A stretch of 64,000 nt of DNA from Sedimentibacter sp. zth1 (GCF_017352195.1 NZ_CP071445.1:2728001-2792000), one strand, 5' to 3'. Counted from the stretch's first letter, positions 36,800-45,548 are shown. Made by a program: numbers and translations. Notes: generated by a model not told the origin, from the sequence alone.

Positions 36800-37024
36800 A
36801 TTAACACCCCTTAACATATTTTAAACATTTTTCACAAATTTTACTATAATTGTAATATATCATTTATACATAAATAAATCAAATATAAAAGCAATAGAGC
36901 AAATGTTGCAAATAAAACTTAACTAAATATTCTGAGCATGGAATATTTTATATGTTGACTTTTAATAAAATATAATCTACAATAATGAACTAATCAATAA
37001 TATTTTGATATAAAAAATAAAACA

Positions 37025-37287
37025 AAGGCTATGAGCAGGAAAAGTAAACTATGCAAATCAAACAGAGAGAAACTCGAATTGCTGAGAGAGTTTTATGAGA
37101 GAGTATATTTGAAGTGCCCCTGTTAGCTTAAAACCGAACTATAGTAGGCTTTTACGGGTTCTCCCGTTACAGAGATATAGTATAAATTGTACTAGTATAG
37201 AGATGTGCATTAAATTGCATAATCAGAGTGGAACCGCGGAAGTAAACCTTCTGCCTCTTGAGTTATTTAGAGGCAGAAGGTTTTTTA
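37025..37287 (+). promoter_or_regulatory. T-box riboswitch, probably cysteine-specific
   Basis: The conserved T-box AGAGTGGAACCGCGG lies at 37225-37239, followed by a strong terminator stem (37245-37258 with 37269-37282) and a T-run. Stem I can be drawn: base AGCAGG (37034-37039) with CCTGTT (37119-37124), the AGTA motif at 37043-37046 in the 5' side of the specifier loop, and TTTGAAGTGCC on the 3' side. By analogy with the GAA-N-codon spacing of glyQS, the specifier is TGC (37115-37117), cysteine. This fits the cystine transporter downstream. GTG in the neighbouring frame is the alternative reading. The leader senses uncharged tRNA and allows read-through. Confidence 0.85.
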
Positions 37288-37402
37288 TTTCATTATTAAC
37301 TTGGCCAAGTTAAATAAATATAAAACACAAAATAAGGATTAGAAATTCTTATCAAAATTCATGATTTACTAAATCAAATTAGTTATAACCAAGGAGGTTA
37401 AA

Positions 37403-38722
37403 ATGTATTTACATTATATTACTATAATAGTTTTAATCGTTGTATTTTTATTGTTATATTTTCTAAAAAGGAAAGATTTAAATTTTGGTGGAAGAGTTTT
37501 AATAGCAATGTTTCTTGGCATTTTAGCAGGAGCAATATTTAAGAAAGACGTATTAATCATCGAGCCAATTGGAAAAATATTTATTGGTCTTATTAAAATG
37601 CTGGTAATTCCACTTGTAATGTCATCTTTGATTTCAAATGTTACATCATTGAACAACACCACTCAACTTAGAAAAATTGGTGTTAAAACATTTTTATTAC
37701 TTTTACTTACTACAGGAATTGCATCTGTGATAGGGATCTTTACAGCAAATATAATGAATTTGGGAGTAGGTGTCAAATTTGCTGAATCAACATCTTTTGA
37801 GGCTAAAGAAATTCTGGCTTTTAGTAAAGTTCTGTTAGATATGATTCCGCTAAACCCAATATCTTCAATGGCTAATGGACAAGTAATACCAATAATTATT
37901 TTTTGTCTTTTTATTGCAATAGCTATCATTATCGAAAGTGAAAAAAATCCAAGAGCAATTAAGCCCTTTAAAGATTTTATCGATTCATTTGCTAAAATAA
38001 TGTTCAGCTTAACGCAGATTATAATAGAACTAGCTCCTTATGGAGTATTCAGCCTTATGGCTTCTGTTGCAGCTAAGAATGGTATCTCAACTTTGCTCCC
38101 ACTTGCAAAATTTATTGTTGCTATTTATGTAGCGTGCACTATTCATATTTTGGCTACACATGGAAGTTTACTTATGTTTGTTGGTAAAGTAAATCCAATC
38201 AAATTCTTTAAAAAGCTATATCCTGCTCAGGTGGTTGCATTCACAACTCAAAGTAGCTACGGCACACTGCCTGTTACGTTAAAGGTATTAACAGAAAGAG
38301 TTAAAATTTCAGAGAAAATAGCAAGTTTTGGAGCATCAATTGGTACTACTGTTGGGCTCAATGGTTGTGGAGGTATATATCCTGCACTTGTAGCAATTTT
38401 TATTGCAAGAATGTTTAATATTGACTTTACCCTAAATCACTACCTAATTTTGGTTTTGACAAATATAATTAGCTCTATTGGTATTGCTGGAGTTCCGGGT
38501 GCTGCCACTATGGCTACTACCGTAGTACTGGCGAATCTTGGTCTTCCTGTAGAGGGATTGGCAATGGTTCTTGGTATTGATGTAGTAATAGACATGGCTC
38601 GAACCATGACAAACGTTACTGGTGCTTCTGTAGTTTCTTTTTTAGTAGCAAATTTTGAAAATGAATTTGATAGAGAAGCATTTAATAAAGATGATAAAAC
38701 GATAACTTCAGCAAAAATCTAA
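37403..38722 (+). CDS. tcyP: Sodium/dicarboxylate-symporter family L-cystine transporter (TcyP-like)
   Basis: A 439-aa membrane protein with about eight to ten hydrophobic segments and the re-entrant-loop motifs of the DAACS family. Resemblance is closest to TcyP of Bacillus: IKMLVIPLVMSSLIS, FTTQSSYGTLPVTL, ASIGTTVGLNGCGGIYPALV and the C-terminal NEFDREAFNKDD. NGCGGIYPA corresponds to NGCAGIYPA of TcyP, unlike glutamate or dicarboxylate carriers. It therefore probably imports cystine. AAGGAGG precedes the ATG. Expression is controlled by the T-box leader, so uptake rises when cysteinyl-tRNA is uncharged. A strong terminator closes the unit. Confidence 0.88.
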   Translation: MYLHYITIIVLIVVFLLLYFLKRKDLNFGGRVLIAMFLGILAGAIFKKDVLIIEPIGKIFIGLIKMLVIPLVMSSLISNVTSLNNTTQLRKIGVKTFLLLLLTTGIASVIGIFTANIMNLGVGVKFAESTSFEAKEILAFSKVLLDMIPLNPISSMANGQVIPIIIFCLFIAIAIIIESEKNPRAIKPFKDFIDSFAKIMFSLTQIIIELAPYGVFSLMASVAAKNGISTLLPLAKFIVAIYVACTIHILATHGSLLMFVGKVNPIKFFKKLYPAQVVAFTTQSSYGTLPVTLKVLTERVKISEKIASFGASIGTTVGLNGCGGIYPALVAIFIARMFNIDFTLNHYLILVLTNIISSIGIAGVPGAATMATTVVLANLGLPVEGLAMVLGIDVVIDMARTMTNVTGASVVSFLVANFENEFDREAFNKDDKTITSAKI

Positions 38723-38804
38723 AAATATTTTATGAAAAGCATAGACAAAAGAACTTGACGAACATAGTTATGATAAACCAAATCAAATTAATAGAAATCA
38801 GAAA

Positions 38805-38842
38805 AAAAAAGACGTGAGTGCAGAGGTTCTCACGTCTTTTTT
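38805..38842 (+). terminator. Terminator after tcyP
   Basis: AAAAAAGACGTGAG pairs with CTCACGTCTTTTTT around a 10-base loop, ending in T6. A clear bidirectional-type Rho-independent terminator 80 bases after the tcyP stop. The 225 bases to the next frame show no gene. Confidence 0.85.
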
Positions 38843-39068
38843 AATCCATATTTAGAAAAGAGTTTTAGGTGAATAAGCTTAGGATAATAAATAATAATTA
38901 TTTATAAGTAAAATATATTTACTTAATTTAGTATTAGATTTATAATTAAGTATACTATTTAAGGTGATTTTTTAAAAAATAATATTCCTCCACCAAGAAA
39001 CCACCAGCTATCCACGACATCTTTTTTGTCTACTCAAGGCATGTGGAGACGGTAGTTGAGGCTTTTGT

Positions 39069-39479
39069 ATGCTCGAAGCAAAAAAACAAAAAGCATGGCT
39101 TTCCGACCAATCATTTGCGAAGAAGTTCGGTTTTGATGTTGTAGGTACTACCGATAATGGATATGAACTGCTTGCACTTTCTTTTGATGAAACAACACCA
39201 AAGTTCACACAAAATGCTAAAACCTCCAAAATTGAAAGCAAAGAGCTGATAATTTATTATGACAAGCAATGCCCCTATGTCTATCAAAACATTGAGATGA
39301 TAAAACAGTATTGTGAAATAAATGATGTTCCTGTATCTTTAATTAAAGTGGATACGCTACAAAAAGCAAAGGAATTGCCTTGTGTTTTCAATAATTGGGG
39401 TGTGTTTTATAAAGAAAATTTTGAGACAGTTAATTTGTTATTAGATGTCAACTACTTAAATAGAATACTCAAAAAATGA
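39069..39479 (+). pseudogene. YoaP-type acetyltransferase, C-terminal fragment
   Basis: A 136-aa frame matching the C-terminal part of GNAT proteins with a YoaP domain: ELIIYYDKQCPYVYQNIEMI and ELPCVFNNWGVFYKENF. The N-terminal acetyltransferase domain is lacking, and there is no binding site before the ATG at 39069. The fragment probably stems from a longer gene cut at its 5' side. If translated, the thioredoxin-like YoaP domain alone could fold. It is followed by a small gene in the same direction. Confidence 0.65.
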
Positions 39480-39544
39480 AAATACATATCAGGTTACTTA
39501 GTTCTTGGACTGGAAAATTATGAAGTTAATCAAGGAGGTCAACA

Positions 39545-39754
39545 ATGAGCAAATACGATGCACTTTGGAACTACATACAGAAAAATGTCGAGTCTCCCAT
39601 CAAGCTGACTTTCGATGAAATCGGTAAGATTGCTGGTGTAACCATTGACCATTTATTCCTTACATATAAGAAAGAATTACTTCAGTATGGATGGAAAGTT
39701 GGTAAGATAAGCATGAAAGAGCAAACAGTTGCTTTTGAAAAGGTGGTAGATTAA
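39545..39754 (+). CDS. Small conserved hypothetical protein (69 aa)
   Basis: MSKYDALWNYIQKN, then LTFDEIGKIAGVTIDHLFL, and KVGKISMKEQTVAF at the C-terminus. Similar short proteins occur in many Firmicutes, with no known function. AAGGAGG precedes the ATG by 6 bases. The central segment resembles a winged-helix or helix-turn-helix half (FDEIGKIAGV). Its stop overlaps a tiny remnant that starts like TfoX. Confidence 0.6.
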   Translation: MSKYDALWNYIQKNVESPIKLTFDEIGKIAGVTIDHLFLTYKKELLQYGWKVGKISMKEQTVAFEKVVD

Positions 39755-39798
39755 TGGCATCAAGTAAAGAATATTTTAACTTGCTATCATATAAATAA
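39754..39798 (+). pseudogene. TfoX N-terminal remnant
   Basis: A 14-codon frame MASSKEYFNLLSYK that overlaps the previous stop (TAATG). MASSKEY is the usual start of TfoX/Sxy N-terminal domain proteins, of which only this start is left. A following stretch in a shifted frame (NNEEVEGVNDMK) may be its other end. Not functional. The next 140 bases show no gene. Confidence 0.4.
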
Positions 39799-39938
39799 TG
39801 AGGAAGTTGAAGGTGTTAATGATATGAAGTAAGAAGCAAACAATAGTGATTTATGTAGGATATATTTCTCCGATGAAAGAAAAAAACACTTGACTATCAC
39901 GTTGGGTGTTAGTCTATGATTGTATCGAGGTGATAAAT

Positions 39939-40115
39939 ATGCTAATAAATGAAGTCAGTAAACTAACTAATTTAACGAAAAAAGCAATAGAATATTATAT
40001 TTTACAGGGGTTGATTACTCCATCTATTTTAGCCAACGGATACAGAGATTACAGCGATCAAGATGTAGAAATCTTAAATAAAGTTGGTTTTTCGTTTAAA
40101 TTTATATTTGGATAG
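39939..40115 (+). pseudogene. MerR-family regulator, N-terminal fragment
   Basis: A 58-aa frame encoding the winged-helix start of a MerR protein: MLINEVSKLTNLTKKAIEYY, then ANGYRDYSDQDVEILNKVGF. It stops at the end of the DNA-binding domain (FKFIFG), where MerR proteins normally continue into a dimerisation helix. GAGGTG precedes ATG 39939. It lies 12 bases upstream of an acetyltransferase gene and may once have been fused to or have controlled it. It may still be translated as a short DNA-binding protein. Confidence 0.55.
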
Positions 40116-40127
40116 GAGATAGATGAA

Positions 40128-40910
40128 ATGATTGAAATTATAGAAGTTAAAGCCAAGGAAACAGCAAGTAAACTAAAAAGTGAGTATATTGAGGGTTTAA
40201 AAACTCCAATAGATGGTTTTTGGCAGAATGTCGAAGTAGCCAATTCAAAATGTTATGAAATTTCGTACAATGGTAAAGCTGCAGGGCACTTTTGTGTAAA
40301 TTCACGTAAAATATTAGTACAGTTTTATGTTTCTAAAGAATACTACATGAATGTAGAAGAAATTTTTAAATATATTATTAAAAGTGAGATAGTAGAAAAA
40401 GCGGGGGTTTCTACAAAAGAACCAGAATTTATGGCGTTATGTCTTGACTATCAAAAAAATATAACTGTAGATTCATATCTTTTTACAGATAATGAAAAAG
40501 TACGATATGAATTAAATAGTTTTTCAAAGCTATCTTTTAGATTAGCTCAAAGGCAAGATATAGATGAAATAAAAAATAAATGTGATCCGGCGTTTGAGGG
40601 ATATTATGAGGAGTTAATAGATAATGATCAGTTATTTGTATTATATGATAATGACAACTTACTTGGAATTGGAGAATTTAGAATAATTAAGACACATGGA
40701 GAAAAATATGGTGATATAGGTATGCATGTGGTTGAAAAATATCGTAGAAATGGAATAGGAACTTATATTATTGTTAAGTTAAAAGAACATTGCTATAGCA
40801 AAAATTTAATTCCAATGGTTTGTTGTGATGTAAAAAACATTATATCTAAAAAAACTTTAGAAAAATCAGGCTTTATAGCTGATCATAGAATTATATTTTG
40901 TGAATTCTAA
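40128..40910 (+). CDS. GNAT-family N-acetyltransferase
   Basis: A 260-aa protein with a C-terminal GNAT domain: VLYDNDNLLGIGEFRII, then IGMHVVEKYRRNGIGTYIIV, which is the acetyl-CoA binding motif A, and TLEKSGFIADHRIIFCEF. The N-terminal 130 residues look like a second, degenerate GNAT-like domain without the RxxGxG/A loop. The substrate is unknown. AGGAG precedes the ATG. The 265 bases after the stop contain only a short coding-like relic (DYFDFTGELSNRLINIS) with a stop before it. Confidence 0.75.
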   Translation: MIEIIEVKAKETASKLKSEYIEGLKTPIDGFWQNVEVANSKCYEISYNGKAAGHFCVNSRKILVQFYVSKEYYMNVEEIFKYIIKSEIVEKAGVSTKEPEFMALCLDYQKNITVDSYLFTDNEKVRYELNSFSKLSFRLAQRQDIDEIKNKCDPAFEGYYEELIDNDQLFVLYDNDNLLGIGEFRIIKTHGEKYGDIGMHVVEKYRRNGIGTYIIVKLKEHCYSKNLIPMVCCDVKNIISKKTLEKSGFIADHRIIFCEF

Positions 40911-41178
40911 TTATTAAGAGTTAATAGGATTAGTATAAATACTGAAAATTTAACAAATGGTATAAAAATTAATTTATAAAATGAAAAAACTATAACAAGT
41001 GGAGAGATGATTAAGATTATTTTGATTTTACAGGAGAATTAAGCAATAGACTTATTAATATTTCAAATGGAGAAAACCAAGCGGAATTATGCTCAATTTT
41101 TATAAGCTTTTGTTCTTGCATCTCATCCAAATTGTTTTATGAAAATGAATTTTAAAAATAATATAAATTTTAGAATAT

Positions 41179-41590
41179 TTGGTAATATGTATGAGCAAAA
41201 GCATTTGTGAAATTAAAATCTAAAAATGTTAAATTATATCTCGTATTATTTTGATTTAGCTACCAAAACTATTAAAGAAGTATTTAAAATTTTTTAAATT
41301 AATTAATTTTATACTTAAAAAGCTAAAATAGGAGGTAGTATAATGGCAAAAGCAGGTATGAGAAGACCAAGTCCACATGACAATAAAAATCATGGTACAG
41401 AAAATAATCAGTCTATGTATCATAAAAAAAATGCACAAACTCCAGTTCTAGAAATACAAGGCGCTGCGAAAACTGGTAATGCTAAGGCTGGTCCAGTAAA
41501 TGCACCTAATTGGGCAAGGGATGATTATAAGACTGGAAAAAAATAGGTGTTCACAATGGTGGTAATGAAAAAAGCGAATAAGTGAAAATA
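41179..41590 (+). repeat. Long direct repeat R2 (partner at 33330-33742)
   Basis: Same orientation and content as R1: AT-rich leader, TAGGAGGTAG site and the 67-aa gene. After the shared AATAAGTGAAAA it runs into a terminator instead of the cupin start seen after R1. Recombination between R1 and R2 would delete or circularise the 7.8 kb between them. Confidence 0.85.
41343..41546 (+). CDS. Conserved small hydrophilic protein, copy 2
   Basis: The 67-aa product differs from copy 1 at two residues (His to Tyr, Ser to Leu). Leader and binding site are conserved too, so both copies may be expressed. The near lack of amino acid change against the differences in the leader suggests either a recent duplication or selection on the protein. 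Function unknown. Confidence 0.75.
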   Translation: MAKAGMRRPSPHDNKNHGTENNQSMYHKKNAQTPVLEIQGAAKTGNAKAGPVNAPNWARDDYKTGKK

Positions 41591-41592
41591 AG

Positions 41593-41645
41593 AAAAAGGA
41601 ATTTTTGCAAAACTTAAATTTTAGTTTGTATAAATTCCTTTTTTT
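41593..41645 (+). terminator. Terminator after copy 2 of the 67-aa gene
   Basis: AAAAAGGAATTT (41593-41604) pairs with AAATTCCTTTTT (41632-41643), ending in a T-run. It starts at the very end of repeat R2 and is absent after R1. Confidence 0.8.
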
Positions 41646-41718
41646 AATGTTTTCTTTATCCATGCTACTTAATATATATAAATAAAATTTAATTCAACTA
41701 TCATTTGGGATTATAACA

Positions 41719-41937
41719 TTGAAAAAAGGAAGTAGTACAGGATACCACAAACATGATGGCGAATTCGAAGCTATGTATATATTAGAGGGTGAAGGAATAC
41801 ATAACGATAATGGTACAACCTATAGAGTATCAGCAGGAGATATGACGATAACAGAGGATGGAGAAAGTCATAGCCTTGAAAATGTTGGTGAAACAGATTT
41901 AAAATTCATAGCTTTGGTACTTAAGTCAAATAAGTAA
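41719..41937 (+). pseudogene. C-terminal half of a split cupin gene
   Basis: A 72-codon frame starting at TTG without a convincing binding site: KKGSSTGYHKHDGEFEAMYI, then AGDMTITEDGESHSLENVGE. These are the two cupin motifs with metal-ligand histidines and glutamate, but the first strands are missing. They are found, ending SSCT, at 33783-33929. The halves join in phase (TGT ACT then TTG AAA AAA). It may still fold, yet is best seen as half of a broken gene. Confidence 0.7.
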
Positions 41938-42006
41938 ATTATTCTTTAAAAGTAGCTACATTAGTGTTAAAATATATGCATTATCTAACAAAGAGAGGTA
42001 TACATA

Positions 42007-42714
42007 ATGTCAATTAAAATAGGTATTACATCACAGAATAAATATTCAGAAAACGGTCATATGTCTATGGTGCAAGGTGCGTATGTAGACGCAGTTATCA
42101 GAGCAGGGTTTATACCTGTTATAATTCCTTTAACATCAGATGAAGCTTTGATAAATAAGTACATAGAAATGGTTGATGGAGTTATATCATGCGGAGGACC
42201 TGATATTAATTCATTTTATTTTAATGAACAACCAATCAAACAACTTGGTTCTATCAGTGCAGAGAGAGATGAATTTGAGGAAAAAGTGATAAATTCTGCT
42301 ATTAACAATAATAAGAAATTGCTTGGAATTTGTAGGGGTTGCCAATTTATAAATGCACTTATGGGAGGTACTTTGTATCAAGATATATATGCTCAGATTG
42401 AAAATATTTGCGGTCATAACCCTAATTATGAAGTTATTAGACGTGATTTGATATATCATTATGTTGATATAAAAGAGGGAAGTTTACTACATAATCTAAC
42501 AGGTGCAAATAGACTTGGTATTAATTCATTTCACCATCAGGCAATAAAGGATGTTGCTAATGGATTTGAAGTAGTTGCAGTATCAGATGATGGTCTAATT
42601 GAAGCTATAGAATCTGAAGATAAATCTATTTTGTGTATACAATGGCATCCTGAAGAAATGACAAAAGTAAGTGACGAAGCTCTAAATATATTTAGAGGTT
42701 TTTTTGGAAAATAA
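42007..42714 (+). CDS. Gamma-glutamyl-gamma-aminobutyrate hydrolase family peptidase (class I glutamine amidotransferase-like, C26)
   Basis: A 235-aa cytoplasmic hydrolase. The nucleophile is the cysteine of LGICRGCQFINALMGG, and the partner histidine and glutamate are in CIQWHPEE. Related enzymes (PuuD) cleave gamma-glutamyl amide bonds in putrescine breakdown, but no puuABC genes are nearby and the substrate is open. AGAGAGG precedes the ATG. Length is normal for the family. A 10-bp inverted repeat AACCATTTAC/GTAAATGGTT lies just after the stop. Confidence 0.88.
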   Translation: MSIKIGITSQNKYSENGHMSMVQGAYVDAVIRAGFIPVIIPLTSDEALINKYIEMVDGVISCGGPDINSFYFNEQPIKQLGSISAERDEFEEKVINSAINNNKKLLGICRGCQFINALMGGTLYQDIYAQIENICGHNPNYEVIRRDLIYHYVDIKEGSLLHNLTGANRLGINSFHHQAIKDVANGFEVVAVSDDGLIEAIESEDKSILCIQWHPEEMTKVSDEALNIFRGFFGK

Positions 42715-42818
42715 TTAGTAAACCATTTACAATGAATTTACAGTAAATGGTTATAACTTTAATATTAAGTAGGGTTGTTTATTCAATCTATGGAATAAAA
42801 AAACAGAAAAAATACTAG

Positions 42819-42853
42819 AAGCAGTGACTATTTGTTAGTAACACTGCTTTTTA
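42819..42853 (+). terminator. Terminator before the alcohol dehydrogenase gene
   Basis: AAGCAGTG (42819-42826) pairs with CACTGCTT (42842-42849), extended by an inner GTTA/TAAC-like pair, with T5 after the stem. It separates the peptidase gene from the choline locus. Confidence 0.7.
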
Positions 42854-42928
42854 GTTTAATTTGTAAAATTTAAAAATATTCTGTTAAAAATTGCATATAA
42901 TATCCACATATTTATTGAATAAAACGTT

Positions 42929-42957
42929 TTGACTTGCATCAAAAATGCTGATATACT
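42929..42957 (+). promoter_or_regulatory. Promoter of the alcohol dehydrogenase gene
   Basis: TTGACT (42929-42934) and TATACT (42952-42957) are 17 bp apart. The spacer contains a small dyad GCAT/ATGC (42936-42939 with 42945-42948). The gene starts 91 bases downstream. The hexamers equal those of the microcompartment operon promoter at 45362, which has a longer spacer. Confidence 0.65.
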
Positions 42958-43048
42958 AATAAACAACTTTTATTATTTCTAGTTTTATGATTTTAATCTG
43001 CTAATAATTGGTTGCTCATGTTAATATCAATTAAGGAGATTATGTACA

Positions 43049-44191
43049 ATGAATGAATTCAGTATAAATACGAAAGTATATTTTGGAAATGACTCATTAC
43101 AAAAACTAAGTGAAATAAAGAATAAAAGGGTAATGATTGTATGTGATAAATTTATAGAAACTTCAGGTATGGCAGAAAAAATTGTGGGTAAACTATATAA
43201 TTGTAATACTGTTATATTCAGTGATATAGTTCCTGATCCTCCTGTAGAAATAATAGCCCAAGGTATGCAAATATTAAAAAGTGTAAATGCGCAAATAATA
43301 ATTGCTTTAGGCGGTGGCTCATCAATTGATGCAGCAAAAGCTATAAAAGAATATTCAAAAAAGTTAATGAATAATGAGATGCAAATTGAAGATTTTATAG
43401 CTATTCCAACTACAAGCGGAACTGGCTCTGAGGTAACAGAGTATGCCGTTATAACTAATAAGGCGGAAGGTTTAAAATATGCCTTAGCTGATAAATCCCT
43501 TTTACCAACAATAGCAATACTTGATCCATCACTTGTTACATCAGTTCCAAAAAGTATTACTGCTGATACAGGTATGGATGTACTAACACATGCATTAGAA
43601 GCTTATGTTGCAAACGGTGCAAATGATTTTACTGATGCACTTGCTGAAAAGGCTATCACACTTGTTTTCGAATATCTACCAATTTCTTATGAAAATGGGG
43701 ATAACATTTTGGCTAGAGAAAAAGTACACAATGCATCTTGTATTGCTGGAATTGCTTTTAATGCAGCTGGACTAGGTATTACTCATAGTTTAGCTCATGC
43801 TATAGGTGGAAAGCTACATGTACCACATGGAAGAAGTAATGCAATTATATTACCTTTAGTTATTGAATATAACGCTGACATTAAGAAAGACACATTTAAT
43901 AAGGAATACACTATAGCAGCTAAAAAATATCAAAAAATTGCAAAACTCCTTGACTTACCAGCTTCGAATGTTAATATTGGTGTTAATAGCTTGATTAAAG
44001 CTATAAGAGATTTGCAAAGAAAATTAAATATTCCTACGACCTTCAAAAGCAGCGTAGCTGAAAGGGATGTTAGTGAGAGCACAAAATCTGATATTTTAAA
44101 TGCCGCTGTTAAAGATATATGTACCAAAGCAAATCCAAGAAAAACTGATATAGATGATTTATCTGCTATTTTTGATAAAGTAATAGGCTAG
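43049..44191 (+). CDS. Iron-containing alcohol dehydrogenase (EutG/PduQ/CutO-like)
   Basis: Reduces acetaldehyde to ethanol with NADH, recycling NAD+ for the microcompartment aldehyde dehydrogenase. The 380-aa group III dehydrogenase shows the NAD-binding ALGGGSSIDAAKAI and the motif IPTTSGTGSEVTEYAVI, and metal ligands in DVLTHALEAYV and GITHSLAHAIGGKLHVPHG. Length and N-terminus (FSINTKVYFGNDSL) fit the EutG/PduQ type found with microcompartments. It lies directly upstream of the MerR regulator and the choline operon, which makes a CutO role likely. No obvious N-terminal encapsulation peptide is seen. Confidence 0.88.
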   Translation: MNEFSINTKVYFGNDSLQKLSEIKNKRVMIVCDKFIETSGMAEKIVGKLYNCNTVIFSDIVPDPPVEIIAQGMQILKSVNAQIIIALGGGSSIDAAKAIKEYSKKLMNNEMQIEDFIAIPTTSGTGSEVTEYAVITNKAEGLKYALADKSLLPTIAILDPSLVTSVPKSITADTGMDVLTHALEAYVANGANDFTDALAEKAITLVFEYLPISYENGDNILAREKVHNASCIAGIAFNAAGLGITHSLAHAIGGKLHVPHGRSNAIILPLVIEYNADIKKDTFNKEYTIAAKKYQKIAKLLDLPASNVNIGVNSLIKAIRDLQRKLNIPTTFKSSVAERDVSESTKSDILNAAVKDICTKANPRKTDIDDLSAIFDKVIG

Positions 44192-44246
44192 TATTTTCAC
44201 CTAAGATTTTTAGTCCTAGGCATTTTCACATAGAAGAAAGGTTAAT

Positions 44247-45092
44247 ATGATGAAAAACAAAGAGATGTACTCAATCGGACAGGTTGAAAAAATATGCAAA
44301 GTAACTAAAAAAGCTTTGAGATATTATGACAAGATGAACATACTATCTCCAGATATGGTACGTGATGATAATGGATATAGGTATTACAGCAAGCAAAGCA
44401 TGTTGTATGTTCCTATAATAAAATATTACAAGCAAACAGGATTTAAGCTTGAAGAGATGAAGGATCTTCTAGATGGAACTACTTATGATGTATGTGAAAA
44501 AACTTTTAGAAATAAGATTGATGATTTAAAAGAAATACAAAAGGAAGTTCAACTTAAGTTACAATCACTTTTAGACTGGTACCAACTTGTTATAGAAGCT
44601 CAATGTGTTTTAGAAAAAAATTATAATGAAGTATGTATGAAATATATAGAAAACGATCGTTTGTTATATCTCGACCAGGTTTTTGAATATGATTACATGG
44701 ATTCAATTATAAATACAGAATTCACCAATTACGTACAGGATACAAAAAACGCAATTACAGGACCAGTTATTATCAAATATGACTCATTTGGACATAAAAT
44801 AAATGGACAATGTAAAAAAGCCAGAATAATGCAAAAGAAACTATTACCTTGTGATGAAGAAAAATTAGTTGATTTCGGTGGGTGCATGATGGTTTCGTGT
44901 TATCATATAGGAGATCATGAAACAATAAATAATACGTATGATAAAATTTTGTGTTGGATAGAAAAACATGGTTATGAGTGTGATGAGTCATCTTATGAGA
45001 GGTATGTAGTCGATTATTGGACAATTAAAAATAAAGATAAGTATGTTACAGAAATATTGATAAAAATAAAAAACAGAAAATTAATTAAGTAA
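44247..45092 (+). CDS. MerR-family transcriptional regulator, probable regulator of the choline microcompartment
   Basis: A 281-aa activator-type MerR protein. Residues 5-75 form the winged helix (MYSIGQVEKICKVTKKALRY, DNGYRYYSKQ); a helix of about 35 residues follows, then a GyrI-like effector domain of about 150 residues (SIINTEFTNYVQDTKNAITG, GGCMMVSCYHIGDH). The effector may bind choline or another small molecule, which is inference. GAAAGG precedes the ATG. The operon promoter 270 bases after its stop has a 20-bp spacer with a dyad, the usual MerR target. It follows the alcohol dehydrogenase gene by 55 bases. Confidence 0.85.
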   Translation: MMKNKEMYSIGQVEKICKVTKKALRYYDKMNILSPDMVRDDNGYRYYSKQSMLYVPIIKYYKQTGFKLEEMKDLLDGTTYDVCEKTFRNKIDDLKEIQKEVQLKLQSLLDWYQLVIEAQCVLEKNYNEVCMKYIENDRLLYLDQVFEYDYMDSIINTEFTNYVQDTKNAITGPVIIKYDSFGHKINGQCKKARIMQKKLLPCDEEKLVDFGGCMMVSCYHIGDHETINNTYDKILCWIEKHGYECDESSYERYVVDYWTIKNKDKYVTEILIKIKNRKLIK

Positions 45093-45114
45093 TAATTATT
45101 TAAAAGTAAAAAAG

Positions 45115-45157
45115 AAAACAGAAAACATTAACCTTAGGGTAATGTTTTCTGTTTTTT
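45115..45157 (+). terminator. Terminator after the MerR gene
   Basis: A 16-bp perfect stem (45115-45130 with 45140-45155) around a 9-base loop, followed by T7. The loop and upper stem read TTAACCTTAGGGTAA, resembling the TTAACCATTAGGGAAA of the operon promoter, so it could also bind the regulator. Confidence 0.85.
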
Positions 45158-45361
45158 TATTTAACTAAAAATTTAAAAAATCTATTTTGTTTCTGCCAAG
45201 GTAAATTTATTATATTCTTCTTATAAACAAAAAGAACACTGTATATTTAAGTAATAAAGCAAAGGTTTTCATACTTATATACGTTAATAAAAGTTATATA
45301 TTGTGACATATAGTTACGCAAATATACAATATTTGCCTAAAAAATTTACAGAAAAAAACAT

Positions 45362-45393
45362 TTGACTTTAACCATTAGGGAAAGGTTTATACT
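45362..45393 (+). promoter_or_regulatory. MerR-type promoter of the choline microcompartment operon
   Basis: TTGACT (45362-45367) and TATACT (45388-45393) are separated by 20 bp, longer than the sigma-A optimum and typical of MerR-activated promoters. The spacer carries an imperfect dyad TTAACC-N10-GGTTTA. The first gene starts 156 bases downstream; the leader between shows no other gene or clear riboswitch. Confidence 0.75.
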
Positions 45394-45548
45394 ACTAATA
45401 TAACATGAGCAATTTATTATTACATATTGATTTACATCTTATTGTTAAAAATGTAACTAGTCGATAATAAATTCAGCAGACAAATAATTGGCGATATTTG
45501 TCTATAGTGAAAACGATTATTCTATTTATTATGAAAGGTGGAAAACAC

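Noticed and set aside
37111-37113. GAA (glutamate) as the T-box specifier
   Set aside because: GAA here fits the conserved loop element opposite AGTA, which precedes the specifier; with the usual one-base gap the codon becomes TGC, in agreement with the TcyP-like transporter.
38990-39068. In-frame YSRHVETVVEA before the YoaP fragment, similar to the end of RumA-type methyltransferases
   Set aside because: Only about eleven residues match, too short to call a gene fragment.
33330-41590. Composite transposon bounded by the R1 and R2 repeats
   Set aside because: The repeats carry no transposase or terminal inverted repeats and the enclosed genes include no recombinase; duplication or homologous recombination explains them better.
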